Part shown: positions 26,278 to 35,676 of the stretch, one piece after another
How the letters are laid out: each line of letters opens with the position of its first letter
How positions within the stretch are numbered: the first letter of the stretch is position 1
Origin: Leifsonia sp. TF02-11
GTDB lineage: Bacteria; Actinomycetota; Actinomycetes; Actinomycetales; Microbacteriaceae
Length of the DNA stretch: 64,000 nucleotides
Assembly (NCBI RefSeq): GCF_017565305.1
Contig: NZ_JAGEKP010000015.1
Span: forward strand, 124,001-188,000
Direction of reading: 5' to 3'
The notes under the pieces: generated by a model
Seen by the model: only the letters and a program-made list of their open reading frames with translations
The model's database searches: none
What the model was told of the DNA's origin: nothing
Program-made: the position numbers and the translations under genes

Positions 26278-28100
26278 GACTCCTCCTCGGCCGGTGCCGA
26301 CCCTGCCGCGTCCGCAGTGTTGGTCGGTCGCGTGTAGCGCTGGGCGAACACCTCGTGCTGCTCGGCCTCGGTGCCCCGCTTAGCGGCTTGGATGGTGGCG
26401 GCATCGCGCCGCTCGTCCCACGCTTTGAGGTCCAGCAGCACGCCGCGGCGGTTGCGGTAGGTGAGCAGCCCGACATCCTGCGGGAGGCGGCGGATCTCAT
26501 CGGCGGTCATCAGCGGCAGCCGCTCCTGCTGCTCCGAGGTGCTCACGCCGGCGTATTGGGTGTGCCAGGACCGTTGGGTGCGGCGGCGCTCGCGGAAGCC
26601 GAGCAGCGCTTCCACGTCGCGCAGGTGGGCGACCTGGGATGCGCCGCCGAGCAGCACCTTCGCGGTCGCGGCAGCCCAGATCGTGTCAGCCTCGGCCCGG
26701 GACCAGGCTGTCTCCGCCTGCGAGAGAGCCTGCAAGACGACGAAGGTGCAGATTCCGCGCCCGCCACCGTCCGCCATCACCTTGGGCAGCGCCGCCCACC
26801 GCATCATGTTCGCGATCTCGTCCAGGATCAGGCCCAGCGGCTGCTCGAGCCGAGCTCCCGGCGAGGCGAGCGCCTTGCGTCGGGCGACCTCGACCGTGTC
26901 GTCCAGGATCGCGGACAGGAACCCGCCCATCGCCCCGGCCCCGGAACCGGAGCCGAGCAGGTAGAGGGTGTTCTCGCCGTTCAGGAACGCCTCGGCGTCG
27001 AACACGGGACCGCCTGGGGTGGGTTGGAGCACCTCGCGGATCTGCGGGATCGCCAGCGGGGCGACCGCGGCCTGCACCCCGAACCAGGTGGAGGACAGCA
27101 GCTTCTCGTCCCCGATCAGGACCGCCTCGAGTCCGTCGCCCCAGCCGGGAGCACCGTCCGAGCGGAGGATCTCCACCGCGGTGCGGGCCAGCGCGGGCGT
27201 GGAGCCCCACTGGTACAGCTCGGCCGCATTCCGGTGCCCGACCGCGGCGGCGTGGAGCAGCCGCGACAGCACCGTGCCGGCCGCGGCGGCCCACTCCTGG
27301 TTGGTCGCGGATGCGCCCAGGGCGGTGCCGGTGACGATCGCCGTGCCGCGCTGCACCGCCACCAGCGGGTCTTCGCAGCCGGCGATCGGGTTGATGCGGA
27401 GGGTGTCGCGGATGCCGGAGAGCTGCTGGGGGTCGAACACGAACACCTCCCCGCGGCGGCGGCGCATCTGCAGGGTGGCGGTCAGGTTGTCGTTCGTGGT
27501 CGATGTCGTGATCAGCGGACCCGACCAGTCCAGGATTGCGGAGATCAGGATCCGGTAGCCTTTCCCGGATCTCGGGGCTCCCTCGAGCGCCACCGAGTCC
27601 TCGATGGACACGTAGACGTCCAGGCCGCGCGAGCGACCGACTTTCCAGCCGACCTCACCGGGCGCCGGGTTGCGGCGCCCGGTGAGGAGGATTCCAGCCC
27701 GGCGCAGCACCGCTTTCGCGGACAGGTGTCGGCGGATCTCGGACGCGGTAGCGAATCCGGGCCGTTGACGCAGGTCGGCGACGAATTTCGCGTCCGACTG
27801 CTGGTAGCGCGCCCAGACCATCCCGGCCCACACGGCGAGGACAGCCAGGACCACGAGCGCGGCGGCGTCGGCGAGGCGGATCGGCAGGACCGGCATCGCG
27901 CATCCGGCGGGCGGCAGGTAGGTGGAGGGGTCGCCGGAGAGCGCGAGCCAGGTCCCGGACAGGGGCGCGGTTGCGCTCGGGCGGGCGCCGCAGGCGGCGG
28001 CGGTGATGGATTCGGCGAGGAAGGCGAACAGCAGGTTCAGGATGACCAGCGCGGCCACGAGGACCGCGAGGGCTTTCGGCCAGAACCCGTCTCGCGCCAT
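26274..28100 (-). CDS. VirD4/TraG-type coupling protein
   Basis: An inner-membrane ATPase of 608 residues that passes the relaxase-DNA complex to the secretion channel. Two membrane spans lie at about 10-30 and 77-96. Walker A is EGAPRSGKG (174-181), Walker B LILDEIANM (near 385), and the C-terminal RecA-like half follows. ATG 28100 is preferred over the upstream in-frame start, which would overlap the MinD-like gene. Stop of this gene overlaps the HNH start. The Walker Ser of most VirD4 proteins is Gly here (GKG), a variant seen in some actinobacterial TraG proteins. Confidence 0.87.
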   Translation of the reverse strand: MARDGFWPKALAVLVAALVILNLLFAFLAESITAAACGARPSATAPLSGTWLALSGDPSTYLPPAGCAMPVLPIRLADAAALVVLAVLAVWAGMVWARYQQSDAKFVADLRQRPGFATASEIRRHLSAKAVLRRAGILLTGRRNPAPGEVGWKVGRSRGLDVYVSIEDSVALEGAPRSGKGYRILISAILDWSGPLITTSTTNDNLTATLQMRRRRGEVFVFDPQQLSGIRDTLRINPIAGCEDPLVAVQRGTAIVTGTALGASATNQEWAAAAGTVLSRLLHAAAVGHRNAAELYQWGSTPALARTAVEILRSDGAPGWGDGLEAVLIGDEKLLSSTWFGVQAAVAPLAIPQIREVLQPTPGGPVFDAEAFLNGENTLYLLGSGSGAGAMGGFLSAILDDTVEVARRKALASPGARLEQPLGLILDEIANMMRWAALPKVMADGGGRGICTFVVLQALSQAETAWSRAEADTIWAAATAKVLLGGASQVAHLRDVEALLGFRERRRTQRSWHTQYAGVSTSEQQERLPLMTADEIRRLPQDVGLLTYRNRRGVLLDLKAWDERRDAATIQAAKRGTEAEQHEVFAQRYTRPTNTADAAGSAPAEEES

Positions 28101-28110
28101 CCCTGAGCTC

Positions 28111-29358
28111 CTACGACTGCAGCCCGGCGGCGATCGCTGCGCCGGCCGCGACCCAGGCCCGCTGCGTCGCCGGGCGGAGGGCATCGAACCGCAGCGGCCC
28201 GGACTTGAGCGCGGGATCGAAGGGGATCACCTGGACGGCGCGCACCAGCGGCGCGAACGCGTCCGCGATGCGCTGCACCTCTGCGTTGGTGCCGCGCTCG
28301 GCCTGGGTGAGCACGACGACCGCGCCCTTGGCGAGTTCCGCCGAGTGTTCGTCACGGCCGGCGAGGGCTTCCAACAGCAGCGCGGCGGATTCCGCCGATT
28401 CCGGCGCGGCGAGGGTGGGGACGACGAGCTGCTGGGCCGAGTCGACCATCCGCAGCCACCTGGTGGCGGACTCGTCGTTGCCGGAGTCGAAGATCACCAA
28501 CCGGTAGTAACGAGCGGCGACTTGGAGCAGTTGGTCGAATTCGGCCTGCCCGATCCGTTGGCTGGCGGCGAGCAGTTGCGGGTTGGAGCGCAGCACGTCG
28601 TACCGGTCTTGGGTTTGGTGGTGCACGTACCAGGCGATGTCCCCGGCGCCCGCCGCCGTGTCGAGGAGTCGTGGGGCGGCGGCGAGGGCGTCCTGCACGG
28701 TCGCGTCGTGGTGGCTGGCCTCGGTCCGCCACCCCAGGGTTCCCCGGGTGTCGTTGTTGTCCCAGGCCAGCACGCCCCCGCCGCCGTTGCGGGCGAATAC
28801 CGCCGCGAGCATGGCGCTGGTCATCGTCTTTCCGACGCCGCCCTTGCCATTCACGACCGCGACGACACGGCAGCCGCCCCAATGCCTCGAGGTGGCGCGC
28901 ACGTTCTCGTCGTGCTGCGCCTGCGCATTGGAGGGCCGGACGGGGATCCCCAGGCGAGCGAGAGCGGCAGGGATCCCGGTTCTCCGCGGCGCTGGTTCTG
29001 CGTCGACGAAAGACGGGCGGGACGTCGGGCGGGTGGAATGGGAAGCCGTGCCAGGGCCCTCCGCGGCTTCGGGAACGGCTTCGACGAACGCGTCGATGTC
29101 CTGGCCTGTGCCTCCAGGTGCGATGGTGCCATCCGGGGAGACGAGGATGCGGTGCTCACCGTGGTCGCCTGCGGTGGTCAGCTGGATCGGCTCGCCCAGC
29201 CGTCGCGCCTCCCACACCGCTCGGCGCAGCACGAACGCGCGCGCGTCGTCGCCCAGCGGGACGATGAGCGTGTCGGACTTCGCCGCGCCAGGGCTCTGGA
29301 ACGTGGCGTTTCCTCCGGTGATCTCGGCGAATGCCTGGGGAGCCTTACTGCCGTTCAC
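28111..29358 (-). CDS. MinD/ParA-like ATPase of the conjugation operon
   Basis: A 415-residue protein. Residues 1-150 are a variable, Pro-rich acidic region; the C-terminal 260 residues form a deviant Walker A ATPase: VVNGKGGVGKTMTS (168-181), FDSGNDES and a switch region. Relatives sit in actinobacterial conjugation loci and may localise the secretion machine at a cell pole. GTG 29358 overlaps the stop of the preceding ATPase gene (GTGA) and has AGGAGG in front. It is followed by the VirD4 gene after 10 bases. Confidence 0.82.
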   Translation of the reverse strand: MNGSKAPQAFAEITGGNATFQSPGAAKSDTLIVPLGDDARAFVLRRAVWEARRLGEPIQLTTAGDHGEHRILVSPDGTIAPGGTGQDIDAFVEAVPEAAEGPGTASHSTRPTSRPSFVDAEPAPRRTGIPAALARLGIPVRPSNAQAQHDENVRATSRHWGGCRVVAVVNGKGGVGKTMTSAMLAAVFARNGGGGVLAWDNNDTRGTLGWRTEASHHDATVQDALAAAPRLLDTAAGAGDIAWYVHHQTQDRYDVLRSNPQLLAASQRIGQAEFDQLLQVAARYYRLVIFDSGNDESATRWLRMVDSAQQLVVPTLAAPESAESAALLLEALAGRDEHSAELAKGAVVVLTQAERGTNAEVQRIADAFAPLVRAVQVIPFDPALKSGPLRFDALRPATQRAWVAAGAAIAAGLQS

Positions 29359-30953
29359 TGCGCCTCCTGTCTGTTGTTGGCTGGCCGGGCCGGTCTTGTG
29401 TCGCCTGTGGGGATGTTCCAGATCGCGTCGAGCTCGTCGTCGTCGATGCTGAGGGTGATCGGTGCGGCGTCGGCCTTCTCGCCGAGCACGGCTTCGTCGG
29501 TCTTGAACAGCTCGTACTCCCACGGGGTCGAGGTCGCGAACGCGTCCACGAGGTAGGCGAACTGGCCGACGTACCCGATGAACTGGCCCTGCCGAAGCTG
29601 CCTCGCCATATCCACATGCACCAGGGGCAGGTCCAGGCGGGTCCGGAGGTCGCCGGCGCCCTGGGTGTTGGTGCGGAAGATGAACTTGTTCTCGATGTCG
29701 CCCACCACGCTGTAGGCGAGGCTGCGTTCCTGGGAATCGGCGTCGCCGACGGCGTCGAGGTCGCCCATCTTGTGCAGGATCACGATGTTGCTAATCCCGT
29801 AGTGGCGGGAGAGCTTGAGCCACTGCTGATACATCTGCAACGCGGCCAGCGACGACATGTCCCGCCAGCCTTCTTCGCGGATCACGTATCGGGTGCGCCG
29901 CGCGTTCCGGTCGGAGATGACGGCCTGCACCCACGCCGTGGTGCACACCTGGGTGAGCTGTGCGACGAGGTCGCCGCGGGCGAACAGCTCCGAGGTGTCG
30001 ACGACCACCATCGGTGCGTCCTCGTCGAAGGAGACGGTGGACTCGTCCTCGAACAGGCCGGACAGGTCCCCGTCGACGAAACGGCGCAGGGCGAACCGCG
30101 GCCCAGAGACCGCCGCCTTCAGATCGGGATCCCCCGCCGCTTTGCCGGCGGCGATGGCCTCCAGCTCCGCGTGGACCCGCCGCAACGTCGGCTCACCCTC
30201 GCTTCCGGCGACGGCGCGTTCCAGGGCCAGGTGGATGCAGGCGTGCTCTGCGGCGGTTAGCCGGCCGGACTCGAGGGTCATCTCCACCAGCGAGATCAGG
30301 GTCGCTGCGCGGCGCTGGCGTACGAGTTGCTCGTCCTGCTCGTCAGTGGCGCCGGTACGTCGTGGGCCCCGGTCCAGGGGGTTCAGTCGCGCCTGCCCGC
30401 CGCCGCCGAGCCGGATCACGGTTCCGCCGACCGCTTCCGCGACCACGACCCATTCGCCCTTGGAGTCGGAAGGGACGACGGCTTGGTGTCCGAACGCGAT
30501 CGAGCGGACCGCGAGCGTCTTGACCACTGCGGACTTGCCGGATCGGTAGGCGCCGAGCACGAGCACGTTGGTGGAGAACGCGCCGCGCTCGCTGGTGTCG
30601 GCGTAGGCGTCCCAGGGGGAGAAGTGCCAGAGCGCGTCCGCGTTCAGATCCACCCCGATCACTGGCCCTACGTGTCCGAGCCCGGTGTCGGCCACGAACG
30701 GGTAGATCCCGGCGAGGTGCTGGCTGGTCGCTCGGTGAGGCGGCACGGCCAGACGGGCGAGATTCCAGTAACCGCCCTCGAGCAATCCCGGCCCGAACGG
30801 GCCGGGCACGGGCGCCTCGGGCAGGCCGCGTTCGCGCTTCGAGACGGGCTGCGGGCGCACGGCGTCCTCGAGCTGGCGGACGGCGGCCTGCCGCTCGCGC
30901 CGCTGTGCGCGGGTCTCTTTCGGCGGCGTGAACTGGACGATGCGGCGGGTCAT
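29355..30953 (-). CDS. VirB4/TraC-like conjugation ATPase
   Basis: A 532-residue ATPase: VLVLGAYRSGKSAVVK (Walker A, near 134-141), a second region with VVVDTSELFARG (Walker B-like) and YVIREEGWRDM, the conserved helicase-like segment of VirB4. N-terminal 100 residues are Pro/Arg-rich. It powers assembly of the type IV channel. ATG 30953 overlaps the previous stop (TGATG), and the end overlaps the next start. Confidence 0.83.
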   Translation of the reverse strand: MTRRIVQFTPPKETRAQRRERQAAVRQLEDAVRPQPVSKRERGLPEAPVPGPFGPGLLEGGYWNLARLAVPPHRATSQHLAGIYPFVADTGLGHVGPVIGVDLNADALWHFSPWDAYADTSERGAFSTNVLVLGAYRSGKSAVVKTLAVRSIAFGHQAVVPSDSKGEWVVVAEAVGGTVIRLGGGGQARLNPLDRGPRRTGATDEQDEQLVRQRRAATLISLVEMTLESGRLTAAEHACIHLALERAVAGSEGEPTLRRVHAELEAIAAGKAAGDPDLKAAVSGPRFALRRFVDGDLSGLFEDESTVSFDEDAPMVVVDTSELFARGDLVAQLTQVCTTAWVQAVISDRNARRTRYVIREEGWRDMSSLAALQMYQQWLKLSRHYGISNIVILHKMGDLDAVGDADSQERSLAYSVVGDIENKFIFRTNTQGAGDLRTRLDLPLVHVDMARQLRQGQFIGYVGQFAYLVDAFATSTPWEYELFKTDEAVLGEKADAAPITLSIDDDELDAIWNIPTGDTRPARPANNRQEAQ

Positions 30954-32458
30954 CACTTCATCCCCAAGCCCAGCGGGATCGCGTTCAGTAGCAGCGCCTC
31001 GGCTTGCTGGCAGTACAGGATCTGCGCCTCCATCCCCACCACCGACAGGGCGTTGCGAGCCCCGGCGATGGCCTGCTCGAGTTGCTGCTCCGTGTCGGCC
31101 GAGACCGTGAGATATGCGCCGTAGGAGAACTCGCCGTGCCCGGCGACGAGCTCCTGCTCGCGCTGCTCGAGAGCGAGCCAGTCCGACTCGTCAACGATCG
31201 AGCCGTGCGTGCCGCGCTTGGCGCGGAGGCGTTCGTTGCCGCGCCAGACCTTCTTCTCGTCGCGGATGTTCTTCAGTGCGCGTCCGACCGGGATCGGTGC
31301 GGCCACGATGGACAGGATGTGCGTCACCGCTTCGTTGGTGACCGGGTGGCGGGCGAACACGAGTGGGGCGAGGAAACCAACGGGTGCGTCGGAGCGGGGC
31401 CATTCGTGGATCCACATTGTGGTGTGCACGGCCGACTCGGTGTAGACGATGCCGTTTCGCCCGCGGGGTTCCTCGAGGTACATCGGCCCGATCGCCGACG
31501 GGTCCACGCCGGCTTGGTCGCCGGTGCGGTTTCGCAGCACCGGGATGGACTCCGGGTCGAAGGCGGTGCGCGCTAGCTCCGCGAGCTCGCGCGGGCCGAG
31601 CCAGGCGCGCACGGTGATCCTCGCCGCGCGCAGCGCCTCGGCGAGGTTGCCGGCCTCCACCGCCGACAGTGCCTGGATGGCCTGCTTGCCGCCGCCGAGT
31701 GCCTTCAGCTGCGCGCCGAGCGCGACCAGGTCGAGGGTGAGGGTGAGGTAGTTGCGGTGCCCGACCGCGAACTGCTCCGACGCGTCCAGCACCTCCCGGT
31801 AGTTCGCCGCGGCGGGACCGGCCGGGTCGACCATGCGCTTTCGGGATGCGGCCTCGTAGTGGTCGCGTGCCGGTCGGATCGTGGTGCGGGTGGTGCGCTC
31901 CTGCAGGGTGACCCGCTTGATCCCCGGTCGCTGGGTGAGGGAGGCCAGCACGGGCGCCCATTGCTGCGCCAGGTCGAGGCGTTCGGGAGCGTCCTTCATG
32001 AGGAAGCCCTGCACCTCCAGCTCGGCGGTGATCGACACGGTCCGTTCGCCCGCGTGATAGGCGGAGGCCATACCGTCCACGCCCCACAACTGCACGGACG
32101 CGCGGGTGCCGGGCAGGTTCAGCGTTCCCTCCAGGTGCTGCTGCTCCGGCCGGTACCGATGGACCGTGGCGCCGGCGGAATGGCGCACCTGCTTGGACAG
32201 CCACAGGCCGAGCATCTTCGGCGCGGACAGACCGTGCACGGTGATCAGGGCGGTCGCACCGAGCGGGACGTAGATCGGAACTGCGTAGAGCAGGCCGGGC
32301 GGGCCGAATCGGTTCACGCCGATCAGGAGGACAGCTGCAGCGGCGATGAGGAAGGTGAGCTGCCACCCGTCCAGGCCCAGCACGATGCCTTGCCGGGATC
32401 GGTGCGGCAGCCGCACCGGACGCGTCGGGTCGGCGGGGGAGTGCGCGGTCGAGCTCAT
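30953..32458 (-). CDS. SCO6880-type membrane/VirB4-accessory protein
   Basis: A 501-residue conjugation protein of the SCO6880 family (found in actinobacterial ICEs). N-terminal 40 residues are basic; two membrane segments lie at about 31-70 (LTFLIAAAAVLLIGVNRFGPPGLLY). The long soluble region resembles a PrgI-VirB4 N-terminal fusion without a Walker A. ATG 32458 overlaps the stop of the upstream gene (TGATG). It belongs to the secretion channel, next to a TrbL-like protein. Confidence 0.8.
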   Translation of the reverse strand: MSSTAHSPADPTRPVRLPHRSRQGIVLGLDGWQLTFLIAAAAVLLIGVNRFGPPGLLYAVPIYVPLGATALITVHGLSAPKMLGLWLSKQVRHSAGATVHRYRPEQQHLEGTLNLPGTRASVQLWGVDGMASAYHAGERTVSITAELEVQGFLMKDAPERLDLAQQWAPVLASLTQRPGIKRVTLQERTTRTTIRPARDHYEAASRKRMVDPAGPAAANYREVLDASEQFAVGHRNYLTLTLDLVALGAQLKALGGGKQAIQALSAVEAGNLAEALRAARITVRAWLGPRELAELARTAFDPESIPVLRNRTGDQAGVDPSAIGPMYLEEPRGRNGIVYTESAVHTTMWIHEWPRSDAPVGFLAPLVFARHPVTNEAVTHILSIVAAPIPVGRALKNIRDEKKVWRGNERLRAKRGTHGSIVDESDWLALEQREQELVAGHGEFSYGAYLTVSADTEQQLEQAIAGARNALSVVGMEAQILYCQQAEALLLNAIPLGLGMK

Positions 32459-33867
32459 CAGGACCTCCTCGGGGTCGATGTCGCGGGCGCGGGAGTAGCG
32501 GGCTTGGGTTGGGGTGACGGGCGGGACGCGGGCGCGGACGCCACCCGCGTCGGCGGGGCGCTTTGTCCGCCGCCCGAGCCGCCGCCACTCACGGGGCGGC
32601 CGGCGGGGTGAGAGCTCACGCGGGATGGCATTCTCGTCAGCCCCCGGGCCATCGAGTTGGCTCCCCTGGCGCCGCCGGCACCGATCCGCGATCCCACCGA
32701 GTCGACGGCGGCGCCGCCGATGAAGCTGAACAGGCTGAACACGGCGAACGGGGCGAAGGAGACCATCACGAGCCCAAGAAGCAGTGGCCATGACCGGGGA
32801 TCCCAGATGGTCTTCACGCCGGCGAGCCCATCGACGATCAGAGCAAGGAATCCGATCGTCAGGGGGCCCGTGAGCAGCAGGGCGACGACGGCGGAGACGT
32901 AGCGGATGACCCATTGCGAGCCGATCGAGCGGACCGGGAACAGCATCCACGCCACCGGGCCGACGGCGATCAGGACCGCGAGGGAGAGGTTGCGGAACAT
33001 GAACACGAGCACCAGCAGCAGCATTCCCAGCAGCAGCAGTCCGTCGATCAGGAACGCGAAGAAGTAGTTCGCCTGGCCGCCGGCCCACATCACCTTCTGC
33101 AGGGTGATGAACAGCGAGCCAGGCCCGTCGCGGTTCAGGATGTACCAGGTCATCCCGTCCAGCGCGTTGACCAAGTTCCCGATGGTCCACAAGCTCAACG
33201 GCACGGCCGGTACGGCGATGAACGAGCGCACGATAGCCGACACCAGCTGCTCGCGATCCCGAGACACGACTGCGGCGGCGATGGACCACACCATCGCGCC
33301 GAACAAGACAACGAGCACCGCCCACTGCCAGAACGACCACTCGCCCACCGCGGCGGACCACAGGGTCGAGTCCGTGTTGAAGGAGATGCTGCTGGCCATC
33401 GCATAGCCGGCTGCGGTCGCGCCGAGCGCCATCCCTCGGCCGAAGTTCTCGAAAGTGGTGCAGACCAGGTCGCCGATGCTGCACCCATAAGAGACGGTCG
33501 CGGCGCGGCCGCCGACCGCGCGCAGGGCGTCCTCGTGGCCTTGGTAAGTGGTGCACACCATCGCCGTGCTGCCGTGGAACGGGACGCCGATGAAGCATTC
33601 CTGCTCATGCACGTCGGCAGGGTTCTGCGGTGTGCAGCTGATCTGCCCGCTGGCGTTGAAGCAGTCGACGGGGAACGCGGGAGCCGACCAGGGCATCCCG
33701 GTCACTGGGCCGTCATCGTTGGCCTGGGGCGCCTGGATCGTGGAAGCGTTCGCCGGGGCAGCCCCGATCGTGGTCGCGGCGTCCGCCGCCGCTGACTGAG
33801 CGCCGCCTAGGATCGCTGTGATCGCGATCGCGGCGGCGAGCGCGGAGAGCAGCGGAAGCCGAGTCAT
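32458..33867 (-). CDS. TrbL/VirB6-like polytopic channel protein
   Basis: A 469-residue membrane protein. It has a signal peptide (1-28; ALAAAIAITAILGGAQSAAADA), a Cys-containing periplasmic region (about 60-160 with six cysteines), then five to seven membrane segments (165-400) with hydrophobic stretches such as AVLVVLFGAMVWSIAAAV. The C-terminal 70 residues are Pro/Ser/Gly-rich and cytosolic. This is the layout of TrbL/VirB6 components that form the channel base. Couples to the SCO6880 gene by TGATG. Confidence 0.8.
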   Translation of the reverse strand: MTRLPLLSALAAAIAITAILGGAQSAAADAATTIGAAPANASTIQAPQANDDGPVTGMPWSAPAFPVDCFNASGQISCTPQNPADVHEQECFIGVPFHGSTAMVCTTYQGHEDALRAVGGRAATVSYGCSIGDLVCTTFENFGRGMALGATAAGYAMASSISFNTDSTLWSAAVGEWSFWQWAVLVVLFGAMVWSIAAAVVSRDREQLVSAIVRSFIAVPAVPLSLWTIGNLVNALDGMTWYILNRDGPGSLFITLQKVMWAGGQANYFFAFLIDGLLLLGMLLLVLVFMFRNLSLAVLIAVGPVAWMLFPVRSIGSQWVIRYVSAVVALLLTGPLTIGFLALIVDGLAGVKTIWDPRSWPLLLGLVMVSFAPFAVFSLFSFIGGAAVDSVGSRIGAGGARGANSMARGLTRMPSRVSSHPAGRPVSGGGSGGGQSAPPTRVASAPASRPSPQPKPATPAPATSTPRRS

Positions 33868-33871
33868 GGTC

Positions 33872-34165
33872 TTAGAAGCCGAAGTCGAAGTTGACGAACC
33901 ACTGGAATACGCCGCTCGCGCCGCCCAGGAGCGCTGCCGCGAGGAAGATCCACGCGATGTTCTCGCCGGCCCAGGTGCGCACCCGCTCGGGGGCGAGGCC
34001 GCGGAAGGCGAGGGCGCCGATGGCGATCACGAGCATGATGAACACGACGATGAGTGCGGCCCCGAGCAGGTACGAGGCGACAACCTGAAGCCCGTGGAAG
34101 AACGGCGCGTTGAAGTCCGGGTTGATCGGTGGAACGTCGACGGTGGGAACCGGTCTGCTGGTCAT
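33872..34165 (-). CDS. TrbC/VirB2-like small membrane protein (pilin-like)
   Basis: A 97-residue protein with two hydrophobic segments (about 32-52 and 72-90), spaced by a basic loop. This is the two-helix arrangement of VirB2/TrbC pilins but without a cleavable signal. It lies five bases from the TrbL-like gene. A pilin-like or channel role is inferred from size, spans and place. Confidence 0.72.
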   Translation of the reverse strand: MTSRPVPTVDVPPINPDFNAPFFHGLQVVASYLLGAALIVVFIMLVIAIGALAFRGLAPERVRTWAGENIAWIFLAAALLGGASGVFQWFVNFDFGF

Positions 34166-34190
34166 GGTGTCTCCTGTCAGATTCGAAGGG

Positions 34191-34790
34191 CTACTTGAGA
34201 GGCAGGCCGAGCGCGGCCATGAACGGCGCCGGATCCACCGGAGTGCCGTTGACGTCGACCTGGAAGTGGAGATGGCAACCAGTGGCGACGCCTGTCTCTC
34301 CTTCCAAGCCGAGGGGCGTCCCGGCGACCACAGCCATGCCTTGGGAGACCATCAGGGAGCCCCACATCATGTGGCCGTAGATCGTGATGATTCCGCCGCC
34401 GTGGTCGATCTCGACGGCGTTGCCAAAGCTGCCCCAGGCGCCGGCCCGGATCACGGTGCCGGGGCCGGCGGCGTAGATCGTCGCTCCGCACCCCTGGTAC
34501 ATGTCGTAGCCCTGATGGAACGTGCTGCAGAGCGCGCAGTTGGGGACATGTCTGGGGCCGAAGCCGTCGCTCTTGGTGTAGTTGCCGGCCAGCGGGTATC
34601 CCCACTGGCCGACCACGGTCGGCCCTCCGGCCGCGGCGCCGGCGGCACTGGCTCCGCCGAGGATCGACGGCACCGCAAACAGCGGCGAGAGCACCGCAAG
34701 GAGCAGCACGACGATGAACACGACCACCGCGAGGACCAGGCGGCGGACAGTCTTCGACCGTGCTGCGATCAGCAGAGCCGGCGCAGCCAT
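34191..34790 (-). CDS. M23-type peptidoglycan endopeptidase of the transfer system
   Basis: A secreted or membrane-anchored peptidase of 199 residues. One membrane anchor (about 18-42) is followed by the LytM domain: HQGYDMY (first metal ligands), then GHMMWGS and HLHFQV (the His-x-His pair). It probably opens the cell wall so the channel can cross peptidoglycan. ATG 34790 lies two bases past the stop of the preceding gene, so they are coupled. Confidence 0.85.
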   Translation of the reverse strand: MAAPALLIAARSKTVRRLVLAVVVFIVVLLLAVLSPLFAVPSILGGASAAGAAAGGPTVVGQWGYPLAGNYTKSDGFGPRHVPNCALCSTFHQGYDMYQGCGATIYAAGPGTVIRAGAWGSFGNAVEIDHGGGIITIYGHMMWGSLMVSQGMAVVAGTPLGLEGETGVATGCHLHFQVDVNGTPVDPAPFMAALGLPLK

Positions 34791-34792
34791 GC

Positions 34793-35518
34793 TCAGCCCA
34801 CCGCCGAGTCGAAGTATCGGACGACCTTGCAGTCCCCTGCCCGCTGAGCTGAACCTGGGGTCGGGACGGACTTGCCGCCGCAGACGACCTGCACGCTCGC
34901 GCGGACGGTCTCGTCGTAGCTGACATCTTGGCCGTCGGCGGTGCGGGTGTAGTGCATGACCATGTCCGCGGAAGCCGTCCACATGTGCTGCGCCGAGGTC
35001 TCGGGCAGGTCGAGGTAGCTGATGTCGCCCTTCACCTGCGCGGTCACGCGACCGTCCTCACTGGTCAGGCTGTCCCACATGTCCTGCGGGAGGACGACCG
35101 ACTGGTCGAGCTCCGCCTGGTATCCGGCCATCTGATCGAGCGCATCCTGCGGCTTCTCGTACAGGGGGCTGGGGGTGAACCAGGTGTCCAGCCACGCCAA
35201 CCATTCGGTGCGGGTGGCCTTGCGCGTGTCGAAGGAGCCGGCCGCCTCAAGTGCTGCTCTCGCGTAGGCGTCCTGATCGCGGGTGATCGGCTCCGGTACC
35301 CACCCCCGCTCGGCCACCGTCGGGTCAACGACATCACCGGAAGACGGCGGAGGGGCAGAAGGAGAGGGGCTCGATCCGGTCGTCGAGGGCGCAGACGTCG
35401 GGCTGCTGTTCGGACGTTGCTGGATCGCCAGAATGCCGGCAATCAGCGCGGCTACCAGCACTATGCCCCCGAGTACAGCCCAGGTGATACGCGCCTTGCG
35501 CGGTCTTGCATCGGCCAT
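34793..35518 (-). CDS. Conjugation membrane protein, VirB8/TcpC-like by position
   Basis: A 241-residue bitopic protein: basic N-terminus, one membrane segment (about 14-33; VLGGIVLVAALIAGILAIQQ), a Ser/Pro/Thr linker (35-60) and a 180-residue external domain. The external domain looks like the NTF2-type fold of VirB8-like proteins, but I cannot verify this. It is the first gene of the leftward secretion operon. ATG 35518 follows AAGGGAGACCAGCAGA; the frame is open up to 35623, inside the palindromes. Confidence 0.72.
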   Translation of the reverse strand: MADARPRKARITWAVLGGIVLVAALIAGILAIQQRPNSSPTSAPSTTGSSPSPSAPPPSSGDVVDPTVAERGWVPEPITRDQDAYARAALEAAGSFDTRKATRTEWLAWLDTWFTPSPLYEKPQDALDQMAGYQAELDQSVVLPQDMWDSLTSEDGRVTAQVKGDISYLDLPETSAQHMWTASADMVMHYTRTADGQDVSYDETVRASVQVVCGGKSVPTPGSAQRAGDCKVVRYFDSAVG

Positions 35519-35576
35519 TCTGCTGGTCTCCCTTCCCGTGTCAGGCGGCGTTTGCCGGGTGCGGCGTGCCTTGCGT

Positions 35577-35629
35577 AAGTGAATGGTATAGCCATACACT
35601 TCGGAAGTGTAGAGTTTTTCCATTCACTT
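35577..35629. promoter_or_regulatory. Operator cluster controlling the transfer operon
   Basis: Three palindromes overlap in 53 bases: AAGTGAATGG/CCATTCACTT (10-base arms, 35577-35586 and 35620-35629), ATGG-TATAG-CCAT (35583-35595) and TACACTTC-G-GAAGTGTA (35595-35611). They lie between the divergent secretion operon and the winged-helix regulator gene. The pattern fits binding by the regulator at 35677 and repression of transfer. Confidence 0.65.
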
Positions 35630-35676
35630 TTCGAGTGGACGGGACGAGGCGTTCCCTCCGTGAAGGAAGGAGCAGC

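Noticed and set aside
26157-28106. A long plus-strand open frame opposite the VirD4 gene
   Set aside because: The minus-strand VirD4 has membrane spans and Walker motifs; the opposite frame has neither motifs nor a ribosome-binding site.
30953-33598. SCO6880 gene as one 881-codon protein reaching 33598
   Set aside because: The upstream part is the shifted shadow of the TrbL-like gene; TGATG at 32458 marks the true start.
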